This document shows, one piece after another, positions 1 to 11,519 of a stretch of 64,000 nt of DNA; position 1 is the stretch's first letter; each line of letters opens with the position of its first letter. The notes under the pieces were generated by a model. The model worked only from the letters and a program-made list of their open reading frames with translations. It was not told where the DNA came from and did no database searches. The stretch covers positions 20,343,752-20,407,751 of the forward strand of contig JACBWW010000007.1 in the NCBI GenBank assembly GCA_020086605.1. The letters are read 5' to 3'. The position numbers were made by a program, and so were the translations under genes. This stretch comes from Lanius collurio (taxonomy: Eukaryota > Chordata > Aves > Passeriformes > Laniidae).

Positions 1-1063
1 CCCTGATGCAGGGGAGGTGCTGCTGTGTTGCTTGGCTCACATGGGTGGAATAATCCTTCCCACTCTAATTCTGAAGACAAGATAAAACTGAATACAACAA
101 TCTTCCATATTCACGGGAGTTCTATCCCCTAAGTAGAAGCTGCAGCATGTTCAGAAGTTAAATAAAATACTCAGAAGCCAAGTTTTAGATAAAGCTGAAA
201 ATAAATATTTACATTGAATAGAAGGAAATTGAGCAGAATGGAGTAACTCATCGAACTCTACACAAAAGAGTTCTTTTGCACTATATAAGATTCTGCATGT
301 ACCTTTTGATTCAATAACAATTTCTTTCTCTTGGGGTATCATATGAAGGGTGATAGTTCTTAAAACAAAATTTAAAAATTAGAAAACATTTGAAATGCTG
401 TCATTTTGGTAGTACTTGCAATAGAAATTAAAAATTGCTTTTACTTCATCTGAAATTTTCTTAAAAACTGTATTTTTCTCATTCCATCTCCCTCTGAAAA
501 TGTGTGCTTAACCTGTAAAACATCTAAGAATTCTGTTTTTTTCCTCAAATTCTGTTAATAATATTTCTTCTTACTATAATAAGTTCATTTTAAGCACAGC
601 ATGGTACATACTGACATTAAACAGTCAACAACAAGAAGCATTTCAAATAGGTAGATTTTTTTTTTTCTATTCTCTAGTAGTTATTTTTGTTTTATTTTCT
701 TTTGTTCCTCATGACACTAGTATTTGTCTAGAAAGAACTGGCATTTCTAAGAAAGAAAGAAAAACAAATACAGCCTCTTTCTTTTAGGGAGAGCAAAATG
801 AATTTATTTTTCATAAAGTGAAAACACATATTGAGAGTTCTCTCCTCTGACTTTTCAATAAGATTATTTGTTGTATTATTTGCAGGACTCAGTAGTAGTA
901 TTTGCCATTTGCCTCAGGAGTACAGGAGCTGCTTGCTGTAGCTTCTAGACTATTTCTTGTACATTCAGCTACTCTGCTACTGAGGAGCTGATTCCATTTG
1001 CAAAGAAAAATATTGCCTCTTAGCTAACCACATTTATTCATTGTTAATCTAAGAAAACTCCAA
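1..1063. other. A+T-rich non-coding DNA, nothing recognised
   Basis: Only short chance open frames (under 65 codons) occur. I see no splice-bordered exon, repeat family or RNA gene in this stretch. Confidence 0.6.
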
Positions 1064-1190
1064 ATCATAGAATCATGGAATGGTTTTGGTTCAAAGGGAC
1101 CTTAAATGTCCTCCAGTTCCAATCCCTGTACTGTTGGCAGAGATTCCTTCCCTAGACCAGATTGCTCAAAGTGAAGGTGCTCCTAGACCT
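1064..1190 (-). mobile_element. CR1 LINE 3' end fragment
   Basis: Read on the minus strand, the segment runs from a 'gagcaatctggtctag' block through 'ggaactggaggac...aaggtccctt' and ends in the octamer-type tail ATTCCATGATTCTATGA. This is the typical 3' untranslated end of avian CR1 retrotransposons, which end in short ATTCTATG-like repeats. Only about 125 bp remain, so it is a heavily 5'-truncated, non-mobile copy with many substitutions. Confidence 0.88.
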
Positions 1191-4100
1191 CTTCCTTTTT
1201 TTTTTAAGAAATGTAGGATTATGAATTTTGTATAAATTAAGTGATACCATGTTTTATGAAATTGTGAATAATGTGAAATAAAAGCCTTCAAGGTTTTTCC
1301 TCAAGGGAGAAATATACCTATCTATAAGTAGGGCATCAATTGAAAATATTTCATGTGGTAAGCTGTTAGAAATATTGCCTTTAAGTGCAGACAAATTTTG
1401 GTGACAGAAGTTAATATTTGTAATAGGATACCTGTACTGGTTACATTGAAATGGCAATGGTGACAGGCACACAAATAAAACCAGACATTTAACAGTTATG
1501 AAAATATAGCACGTTGCAGTATCTCGATGGCAGCTTCAGACTGCTGGAAAGAGCAGCACTGTAGGTCAGCAGTCTCTGGAGTACTTTATTGTGAGGAATA
1601 TGATGGGTCTTATGGATGTGGTTTTCTTCTTTATATATTTGGCTTCTACTTGAGGTCACTTTTAAATTTCCTAATAGGCTTTTACAGATATCTAGTCCTT
1701 CATTGGTCTATAGCTCCAGGCTATATGAGAATTGTATGCCTTTTACTTTTTTATATATTATTTTGTTTTCTTTATTGCACTGAGAACTGATTTTGACTAC
1801 TGCTGGGTCTTCTTTAAGAAGCACAAAAAGCCAAAACACCCACAACAAAACCCCTGCAGTCATTAGTAGATGTATTATAGCTGTGGGCACAAGCCAGTGC
1901 CTGCTCTCTTAAGTTCCTATATCCATATTCCCTTGACACTGTGTCTCTAGTTTCCACAGCCTCCACTGCTGTACCTGGCCTCTATTTCTCTGTCCTGAAA
2001 AAGCCTTTTGTGGGGAAAAAAAACATGTAGAGAAAGCTCAGAAAGCAGTGGCAGTTGACACATGGTCAACAGCTGATTAACTTCTTGGGCATCAGAATGA
2101 TGGTTTGAGAATAGTTGCAGAAAGTGCTTAAAGTAACACAGGAATGGAGACCTCCCTGATTAGGCAGATGGATCTGTAGGAAAAAAAAAAAACCAAAACA
2201 AAAAACAATAAAAGAGGATTAAACACTTGTCAGGTACTAAAAAGCAGCTGAAAACAATTCTTAAAAGAAATTATTTTCTATGGTTTGCAGCAATATGTAT
2301 TTGAAGTCAAAGTGAATTCTAATAAAACCCCTTTGTCTGTCTGCCCTTAAACACTCCACATTTGACCAGTAAAACAGCACCTCCATCCAAGTGCCCATAG
2401 GCATCCTTTCCAATATGGAGACTTCGATACTCCCTTTGAGCAATTTTTTCATTAATTATGAATTTGCTCATGTAAAGATTACTTGAGTATGTAGTTTTGA
2501 ACAATAATGAATGGTATACTAAGCAAGTTACAGTTTCCAAGCTACAAAACATGTAAATGGGAATATTTAAGAACAAGTATGAGATAGTGTCAGGAAGCAG
2601 AAAGGATAGTTGACTTCTTGCTGAAGTTGAACACTATTTCACTTTAAAATCTGTAATTGAATTATGGAGAAAAAATACTTTCAGTGATGGGAAGATTAAA
2701 GATTTAGTCTAATGGGCAACATTTTTCTCATTTTCACAGTAGGATCATAATTGCATCTATATTACTTACCCACCATAAATCTAGATTCAGGCTTTGAGTT
2801 AGGGAGGGATTTTGAATAAATGACTGTGGCAGGGTCATTGGGGTCTTCTAAAAAATATCTTAATAGCCTTGCAAAGTATTGCACTTTGCTCAGGGGAAAA
2901 TAAAAATTCTAGAAAAGAAGGAAACGCTTCAGAATCCTTCATATGCTTTCTTTTTATCTCCATAAAAACATGGACTTATTATGATGTAGGCAATAACACA
3001 CCTTAAAGCATGTTATCCTACAACATTCCTGACAAACTAGTGCTTGTTTGCATCCCCTGACTTAGAATATCTGAGCTGAGAATATCTCAATGCTGCTGCA
3101 AGGACTCCCTGGATACTAGTGTCATGGTTCTGCTTTTATTTCTGACTGACGTATCTACCTTCCCCTAATTTAGTCTTCTTTTACAAAATTTCTCTATTGT
3201 TTCCTTACTTCTTTCCTTGTAATTTTTTTTTTCTTTATGCATGTCTCCTCATTACATTACTTTTTCTATGCATTAATTTCTCTTCTGGACCCAAGAAGAG
3301 GACCCTATACTGATGTAGAGCAGACTGTTTGGCAAGACAGGAAAAATAGCTGAATGGTCTGGGTAGGTTTTGTGTTTGTTTGTTTGTTTTGTTCTGTTTT
3401 GGTTTTCTTCATACGTGTGTTTACTTTTTGTGATTGCTGAAGTAGGCAGAAAACTGGTTACACTAGCTAACCTTGTTCACTTTCAGGGAAAGCATGTACA
3501 AAAACTTTTGCAATCCTAGTATTGATTTTGCTTCTTTACTTCTTAGGCAGTAACTAAGGAGACACACAACTACTTAGATTTATATTTCTATAGTGGGAAA
3601 ACTAAGGGAATTTCCCTCAAATAATAACAACAAAGTCAGGAATAAAGAAGCTGTGACTCTTCTCTGGAGAATGGACTGCTGACAGTATATTTTTGGTAAG
3701 GCTAGTTTTAACTCAAATTTCCAATGCAATGATGTAGGTACTTTGTCCTTAAACAAAAAATTGTTGATGGTACCGGAATAGTTTTTTTCCAGTAAAGTGA
3801 TGAAAAACTTTGAGTAATTAAAGCTTGAGGGATGTATTGGATGTTTTAATTCAGATACAGGAGGATGCTGAGCATCTGGTTTTATATATCAGGTTATGCA
3901 CAGAGATTTCAAAGCCTTAATCTTACAGTGACTAGCCTCCCCCATAAAGGATTTTGGCCACTTAAAATAGAGATTGTGTGGAAGAATATAGAATAATATA
4001 CAAGCAAAGTGAGAAAGATAGGGATGAACTTCCAGAAAATTCCAAGATATTTTCTTAAAAGCCGTTTGCAATTGGTGTCCTGAACATCATTTTGAGAGAG

Positions 4101-6289
4101 TTAATATGTGTTGGCACTCCCTCAGTTAACAATTCAAAGAGAATGAACAGCTTTTTCTGACAAGGAGGGTTTAAGTTTTGTAAATATTCTGACTACTTTT
4201 CCCTATTCCTCCCGAATTTGAAATTGAAACTAGGTATTTTCTCAGTAGTATATATAAATCCATAAATAAGATGAACATGTACCCAAAATCTGATCATTTC
4301 AGGTCTTGCCCAGAACCAATTCATTCTTGCCTTTTCTTCATTCTGTGCAGACATCTTCATAAGACAACACTTCTAATTACTCAGTTGCTATTCAGAATGA
4401 GTAGCACATCTCTTAAAGCCAGAAAACTGAATGTTGCTTTCATAATAATTTCAGTAAAATCCTCATTTAAATGTCTTCAAATATTATATTTATTAATTAA
4501 AGTCACTTAGTCTATCTAAAATGAAACTATTATTTTAATGAGAAATGTAATTTTGTTTTAGCCAAGGTTTCTATCTGCAAAGCAAGGACTTGTAAAAATA
4601 TTCTTTTAACTGAATGTATGTCTCTCTCTTGCGCTGCTTTTTATTTTATATAATCTCAGAGAAACAATTTAGTTTTCTTGATGTGATGGTATCTTATTGT
4701 CAGATATTGAGGTCAAGAAAAGCAAGCAATTTCAATTGGGAAAAACTGGTGTTTTCAAAAATTTTAATATGATGAATTTTCAAAAAAAAAAAAAAATGTA
4801 GAAGGAGATCAGTTCTTCTAAGCACCCAGTATCAAATTTCACAATGTATTGCTTTCTTTTGTCTTTGTAGTAGGAACAGTAAGGGAATGAGCCCAGTCAG
4901 GTGATTCTAAAATTGTAACAATGTCAAGAAATATTTTTTATTATATTTTCTTGAAATGAGCTTTAAGAAAATGAATTCTTGTTTGTCTACCTATCAAGAT
5001 AGGAACTGTATTACTTAAAGTGGCAATGTTTCTGTGTGAAACACTGCTACCAGTTATAAAAGATGGGAAGTTTTACAAACATGAATTAAAAAAAAAAAGT
5101 GAATTCCTGGGCAGGGAAAGAGCAAACAGGAAATGTTCTCATCACTTTTTTCTGCTGCATGATGGGTGTCCATCTTTAAATAAAGTGTGAAAAATAGTTA
5201 TCAGTATTCTCTAAATTATGTTGGGGAAGCCTAGTTCTAGTCTCACAGGTAAGATAAGGTACAGAATTTAATACAGAAAGAAACATCTCATAAACTAAAA
5301 TTACCTTTTCTTGTCTTCAGTTTTCTTTATATAGTTGCTTAAATTCCTCAATTGTTTGGGTTTTTTAACTCTTACCTAAATTAAAGAAAACTGTTATTTT
5401 TCTAATAAAGATGATTCCAAATAAATAGAGCCTGAGTCCAGTGATCTCATGACAGGGGATGTATTTACCTTGCTCTTAGCTTTTGGGGATGACATGCTAC
5501 CTGGAGAAAGTTTAAGACATCCCAGAAGTGTAAGAATATTTCTTTGTTAAGCTGCAAGAGTTTATCATTACACCTCTATTCTAACACTCAGCATAATGCA
5601 TCTACAACCCAGAAATTAGAGCAGTTCTCATTCCTCTGGTAGAACAATCAAAGGTTACATTTTACTTTATGAATAGCGTTTGATTAGCGCTTGAACTGCG
5701 GTATTGTACTTCGGCAATAAATAGAAAATGAAATCTGAGGAGATTTCCTTTTTTTGTTTCACTTATGTCTCAAAAGTATCTAATTTCCTTTCTTTCTAGT
5801 CACCACCTTTTAGAGACACTGAAAGCTGGTTATTTGAATGAGATGCAACCTGATCAAAAAGACAGTTCTACATGTTATGTTTAAGTTATAGGCCTGCATG
5901 CAAATCCATATTTTTGACAGACAATCTGGACATATTTCTAGAATTAGCCCTAAAAACTGTTATGCTCCTGTATGCTTTGAAGATTTAAGATACATATTTC
6001 CCAAAGTTTAATGTAGAATATCTAGGTAGTTTTAACTACAGAGGCTTAAGGAGACACAAATTACATTTTGATAAGCATTGTGACAAATGAACTCATTACT
6101 ATCTTCACATTTTGAAGAAAGGCTTTCCAAGTGTTTGAGAGAAAAAGATGACAGTCTAACACTTCTTTTAAAGAAGGAAATGGAAATGACACAACTTCTG
6201 GACACATGTAGGCTAATATTCTAACTTGAAGATAAGCAATGGTCACATTAACTATGGAGTACTTGCATGACCAGATATTGCATGTAATT
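1191..6289. other. A+T-rich unique DNA
   Basis: About 5 kb without a supported gene. It holds A- and T-runs (for example near 2182 and 4783), a short TTTG repeat near 3374-3392 and a small CpG-retaining patch at 5677-5713 (described in findings). Open frames are all under 90 codons, lack splice context and look like chance. Confidence 0.55.
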
Positions 6290-6622
6290 CCAATTCTAAA
6301 CTCTGCAAAGGTGATGGATCATCTCATTCTGGAGACAATCTCTATCCACATGGATGACAAGAAGATGATCAGGAGTAGTCAGAATGGATTCACTAAACGT
6401 AAATTATACCCGATCAGCCTGATTACCTTCTACAATGAAACAACCTCCTGGGTGGATGGGGGAAGAGCAGTGGATATTGTCTACCTCGACTTCAGCAAGA
6501 CATTTGACACTGTCACAAGTCCTCATAGGCAAACTCAGGAAGTGTGGACTGGATGAGTGGGTGGTGACATGTATTGAGAACCAGCTAAACAGCAGGTCCC
6601 AGAGACTCATAAGAGTGGTATG
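6290..6622 (+). mobile_element. CR1 LINE fragment, reverse transcriptase region (broken)
   Basis: The translation from about 6318 reads as the middle of a CR1 ORF2 reverse transcriptase: a KVMxxLIL motif, an IRSSQNGF motif (usual family form SQHGF), then AVDIVYLDFSKTFDTV, which covers the conserved LDFSKAFD block. After 'FDTV' the frame shifts, and the next family block (LIGKLRKCGLDEWVV...IENQLNSR) continues in another frame. The copy is therefore a frameshifted, truncated pseudogene of a non-LTR retrotransposon on the plus strand. It lacks both the endonuclease part and the 3' end. It abuts a retroviral LTR-like segment at about 6620. Confidence 0.9.
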
Positions 6623-7051
6623 TTGGAAAACTTCATGGAGAACTCTTTCCTGTGGGAGAGATCCCGTGGAGGAGCAAGGGAAGGACTCCTCTCCCTGAGA
6701 TGCTGGAGAAGCCTCGGGTGATGAACTGGCCATATCCTCCTTTCCCAGTTTCCTTGCGCTGCTGGGGTAGGAGGTAATGCTAGGAAGGAGGAAGGGGTGG
6801 GAGGAAGGTGTTTTTAAGGTCTTATTTTAATTCCCATTGTGCTGTTCTGATCTTGTCAGTAATAAATTCATTTAATATCTCTAATTTGAGCTTGTTTTGT
6901 CCATGATGGAATTTGACAAGTGATCCCTCCCAGTTCTTATCTCAGCTCATCAACCCTTCATTATATTTCCTCTTCCCTGTCCAGCTGCAGAGGGGAGTGA
7001 GAGAGCTGCTCTGGAGGGTGCCTGGAATCCAGCCAGGGTCAACACATTACA
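6623..7051 (+). mobile_element. ERVL-like LTR, 3' part (plus strand)
   Basis: The segment follows a recurrent avian LTR pattern: 'tgctggagaagcc', a purine-rich 'ggaggaaggggtggg' block, 'aggtgtttttaagg', a 'gtaataaatt' poly(A)-signal region, then 'gtccagctgcagaggggagtgagagag' and a terminal block with 'ccagccagggtcaac' ending in ACA at 7051. The 5' part is missing and the left end is joined to the CR1 fragment. The same terminal block recurs on the opposite strand just downstream. Family assignment is from remembered avian consensus and was not verified by search. Confidence 0.75.
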
Positions 7052-7096
7052 GCCTTTTTGGCTCCTCCCTCATGCTCTACACTGGGTGCCAAAACC
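7052..7096 (-). other. Retroviral leader remnant with primer-binding-site-like sequence
   Basis: On the minus strand, about 5 nt after the end of the adjoining LTR, lies TGGCACCCAGTGTAGAGC (7091 down to 7074). This matches the tRNA-Lys(1,2)-type primer binding site as I remember it at 13 of 18 positions, and all five differences are transitions. The position next to a minus-strand LTR 3' edge is what a provirus shows between its 5' LTR and leader. Only about 45 bp of leader remain before a plus-strand LTR end interrupts it. Confidence 0.6.
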
Positions 7097-7653
7097 ACTG
7101 TAGGGTTGACCTTGGCTGAATGCCAGGTACTTCCCAAGCTTCTCTATCACTCCCCTTTCCAGTGGGACAGGGGAGAGAAAAATGAGGTAGGAAAAAAACC
7201 TAGCAGGTTGCGACAAGAAAGTTTACTAAAGCAAGAAAAAAATGAAAGTTTGGGTGCATAAGCAAAGGGAAAACAAAAAACCATCTCTACTTTCCATGTG
7301 AGAGTGATGTTCAGACACTTCCTGGGAAGCAGGGCTTCAGCCAGTGTAGCAGTTACTCAGGAAGGCAAACATTGTAAAATGACAAATGGGCCCCATTCCT
7401 CCTCCCTCCCTTTGCTACTCTGTCTGAGCTGATATGTATTCATATAGTATGGAATATCCCTCTGGTTAATTTGGGTCAGTTGTACTAGCTGTGCCCCCTC
7501 CCAGGATCTTGGAGAGACAGTGCTGGTGCTGTGCCAGCGCTGCTCAGCAGTAGCCAAAACACTGGCGTGCTATCAATGCCTCTACAGCTACTAATGCAAA
7601 GCACAGTACACTGTGATGGCTGCTAAGAGAACATGAACTCCAGCTCAGCCACA
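7097..7653 (-). mobile_element. ERVL-like LTR (minus strand)
   Basis: Read on the minus strand, the segment starts near TGTGGCTGAGCTGGAGTTC. It continues through 'gtgctttgcattagtagc', 'aacccaaatt'-type and 'agggatattccatac' blocks shared by many avian ERVL LTRs, then 'ctgcttcccaggaagtg', and ends in a 'ggggagtgatagag...aaggtcaac' terminus. It is followed by a primer-binding-site-like sequence, so this was a 5' LTR of a provirus rather than a true solo LTR. No matching target duplication was found. The right-hand CA end is placed at 7653 by the TG...CA rule. Confidence 0.8.
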
Positions 7654-10566
7654 CTCAATACACTAAGTCTGCATATTTTTTAATAAATCACAGTCTTGTG
7701 CTGCAATGATAAAACATCACAGTGAATAATGTAATTTTACTAGCCTAGTTTATGCCAGGGCATAGACAGTTTTCTGAAACAATTTTATCTGTGATCTTTG
7801 CTTATGCTGATGGTGCTTCAAACATCTTCACCACGTTTGACAGGATTTCACCTGTAAAACTTGCTAGAGCAACATTAATGTCATTCAGAAAATGACATGT
7901 AGCTGGTGCAGAAGAGAGAGGACCAACTTGCAGTTTATGGACAGTATTGATCTGGAAAATGTTGATAGGAACAAAAGAGAATCTTCATCAAAGAATTTGT
8001 TTTGCTTTTTGAAAATAACTTTTCTTGCATTTCAAGAAGCTCAAGCAGTATTGGTTGAAGGCTATAATGCATAAGTTAAGTGATTGCCACCTACTCCTTT
8101 GCATCTGTTACTTCGCTCTGACAATTTTCTGTAGCTTCTTAAATAGTTTCTAAATCATTATGCTTTTTCAAGTCAAGATGGTTTGTAGGCTGCTGTTTAC
8201 AGACTGGAAACAGCATTAGTTGCAAGGTCTTGTAAAGGTCATATTCAAGGCCTTTTTTTAAAGATAGGTGTTAGCTTGCTATGAGCTTTACACAAGAACA
8301 AGAATTTTGATACTTAAGATGGGGTTGAGAAAAAAATTAAAGTTACAGCTCATTTTTCATTAGATGTTCACAGGCTTCTCACACAAATGTTGTTTTGATC
8401 CGATATAGCACTGAGTTTGATCTTACAAAGACTTCAAATCTAATTTGTTTTTAAGGTTTCTAGGCTTCTGCTGCATCATCTGTCTTTCTATCTAGATGCT
8501 CTCTCTGGAAAGCCCTACTGCTAATTCATTTTGCAGCAGTAATTTGCTGTAATGTTAAGGAGCCACATAGAGAGGAGATGGTTTCTGTGCTGTTTGTGTT
8601 TGTGAGAGGTAATAAGTCAAAACACTTGTAGTTGTTTGGCAAAAGCAGACCTGCTGGCCTTTTCCTTGCTATTAAGTAGGCAAGAGATGACAATATTTTT
8701 CACTGAAAGAACAGCTTTCAAAATTTAGAAAATTTTTGGCAGAGGTCAAACTCTGATTGCACTAGTTGCTTGTGTTGTGCAAATATTGTTGGATGATCAA
8801 AATCGGTCCTGTAACAGGTTCAGAAATCATTTTCTACTCTTTGGGTTCTGGTATGTAGTGTGGTATTCATGCAGGTGGTATTTCTGCTTTCAATAGATTT
8901 CCACAAAGAGTCACCTTCAATATTTGTGCAAAAAGTCCTCTGTGCATGTAAGCAATTAGGGAATGGCAGGTTTGGCAAACTTTTGGCAATCTGAGTGACA
9001 TCATAGAATCAGTTCAGTTGTAGTTCTGTTAGTTACCCAAATTAAGTTACTAAAGTTTTCTAATTCTTTTAAAATGTGCAAAACTTGGTTATTTTCCATT
9101 CTTATCCCAGTGGTGTTTGGGGACTGATTGAAGATTCTACAATAACTTCAGCACATCCTTCTGAAGGGGACTCATGAGGAAAGGAATAACTTCCCTGATT
9201 ATTCTGCTTTGAAGTCTTTTGCTTCTGTGGTACTATTTCCTGACAATAAAACTGAGATAATCTCTGATATTTTCTTAGGTATGGGGAAGTGGGTGCACAC
9301 TTGGGAATCCAACTTTCCTGATTGTTTCTCAGCAAAGGAGATGTTTCTGAATATGATTCAATAGAGAATTAAGTTTCACCAAAGCAGAAGAAATATTTTA
9401 ATTAAACATCACCAGCTGTGTTATCTACACTGTATTTTAGGAATTTTAAACTGCAGACAAAGGCTTGATGAGTGAGTTAACAAACAGAATATGTATTATG
9501 CCAGCTCTCTATTTTTGTGCAGAGCTTAGGCTTTAATGTGCTGTCTTAACATATAACTTAAGACAAGTTTTTGCTTCCATCCATTACTGTCTGTTCCAGA
9601 ATAGCTAGATGTGGGATAATGAACCTTAGTACAGTTATACATACTAACTGGATTTTGTTTCTCACTTAATGAGAATTCTACAGTAGCAGGGTATATCATG
9701 TAGATTTGCAACATTGACAGACTTCCACTTTTTATGAAGAATAAGCATGGAAACTCTCTGATTGCAGGTAAAAATTGCTAATTCAATTTAGCAATCTCCT
9801 AGTGAGGCACTCATAGTTCATATTCTGTTGTAATTGAAAGTACAGAGAGCACTACATCTCTTCAGCATGACTGAGACTCTTAGGCTCTCTGTTTCTCATA
9901 TGGCCAAGAAACAGTTTACATGTGCTCAGGGCAATGGAGAAAATATACAGCCCTTCACTTCAAAGCACTCGCTTCTGACCATACATAAAAGAGTATTGCT
10001 CTTCTGTCTTATTCCTCCTGACCCCTATTTCCTCTGGTATTTCATTAGGACCTACAACTCTAGGTTCTCTACTGCCTACTCTTGAAACCACATAATTTTA
10101 TTTGTCTTTAATCACTAATTAAGGCAAGCTGAACTTAGGTAAGAAGCTGAAAAAGACTAGAAAATTCCTTTTTGTTTAGAATTAACAAAACTGGAAGAGC
10201 CCCCCAGTCAGTTTACTCCCTAGAAGGAGCACTCCTCACCAAATATTTGTGTGATGGTGCTAATAAGCAATAGCATTTTATTTCTAACCCTAAAAAAAGT
10301 AGGAGAAACCCAATAAAGTGATTTTTGATTTGCTATTTTTTCCCTGATAATCCTAGACATGCACACATTACTAAAATTAGGTGGACCATTCAAAAGTCAA
10401 AGCATGAACTAGATAAAATTACAGTTCTGAAATTACTTCTGGTCTACTGTCACAGTGATATAGAGAAAGCTATAACAACATAAAGATAATATATTCCAAG
10501 ATTTATATAAATTTGATATTAAGTATTTACTAGTGTAAAACATACCTGGAAATATATAAATTCTAG
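7654..10566. other. A+T-rich unique DNA
   Basis: About 2.9 kb with no supported gene. A short 'atcatagaatcag' at 9001 resembles a CR1 tail octamer but has no CR1 body next to it. Open frames are short and without splice context. Confidence 0.55.
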
Positions 10567-11519
10567 GGTTATGGTTGTAAGGTGTTTTGGATCATGATAA
10601 TGTGCCCCAGCCAAACCATCTGTAGCTATGCCTATTGGAGCCCTCAGAGAGAGACCAAGCTGGAATTACCCTCACCAGCTTCACCTGGCCATCCACCTTC
10701 AGGTGTAGCAGGTCAGCTCCTGGAGGGTTTTTAAGCCCAGCCAGAAGGGAGAGGGGGAGGATAGCTTTGTGCTTGTTCTCTGTCTTGTGTTGGCTTGTTT
10801 GGATTTCCTGGGCTAACTTGGCTGCTGATCATTGGATAGGTTTTGTTGCTGCCATCATCTTGGCTCTGCTTGCCTGGATCTGGAGCATCAAGGACTGAAA
10901 GGTACTGAGAGATAAACTGTGCTAAATTGGGAAAGGAGAAGCTGAAAGGCTAAATACTAAGACAGCAAGGAATATATAAAGATGACTGTATTGCACTGAA
11001 TTAGGAACCAGTCTTATTATCTGAAAAGTGTGTGCAGAACTCTTGGGTAAGGTAGAGGGACTAATTAAATAATGTGTAATCTTATGCACAGCTGTTATAA
11101 ATATGTACTGTATTAGTGACAAGCTGTAACAGATATAAGTAAGGTAAAATGTATAAGTACTGTGTTAGGTAGAAGTGCTGTGTTAAGTGAGAACAAGTAA
11201 ATAAAATGTGTATGTACTGTGTTAGGTAAAAATAAAGTGTCTGAGTAACATGTATAAGCAGTAGAGGATAGTGAGTAAGATGTAAAAGTTGTTAAATGGT
11301 GTGTCAGTAAGTGAACTGTATAGAGTATTTATAAGTTGGTAGGATATATAAGTAGGTCAAATACACAAAAGAGGTGATAAGTAGGTATTATGTAAAAATT
11401 GCAAGATGTGTGAGTTCCCACATGATGCAGAAAGAGGTGATGTGTATTTTAAACAATAAGAAGCTTCTGCATAATCACATTGATTAGTTGTACAGCAGTG
11501 CTGAGTTCCTGCAGGTTAT
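10567..11519 (+). mobile_element. Solo LTR, ERVK-like family copy 1, with 6-bp target duplication
   Basis: The LTR spans 10573-11513 (941 bp) and is flanked by perfect direct repeats GGTTAT at 10567-10572 and 11514-11519. It ends in CA; its first base pair is GG instead of the TG seen in the sister copies, a likely point change. A 6-bp duplication is the hallmark of class II (ERVK-like, alpha/beta-type) retrovirus integration. The first part holds a TTG-initiated open frame (10635-10898) with a hydrophobic tail ending WIWSIKD. It is not judged a gene because the frame is broken between copies. The second half contains degenerate tandem units related to 'gtataagtactgtgttagg'. No internal retroviral genes or second LTR are adjacent, so it is a solo LTR left by LTR-LTR recombination. 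Confidence 0.93.
11110..11400 (+). repeat. Degenerate internal tandem repeat inside LTR copy 1
   Basis: Related units built on 'aagtaaaatgtataagtactgtgttagg' recur several times with substitutions and length changes. The same region differs in length in the other two LTR copies (about 54040-54200 and 55560-55790), so it explains most of the length difference between copies (941, 843 and 973 bp). Confidence 0.7.

Noticed and set aside
9001..9013. CR1 tail remnant 'atcatagaatcag'
   Set aside because: A single octamer-like match with no CR1 body beside it is expected by chance in A+T-rich DNA.
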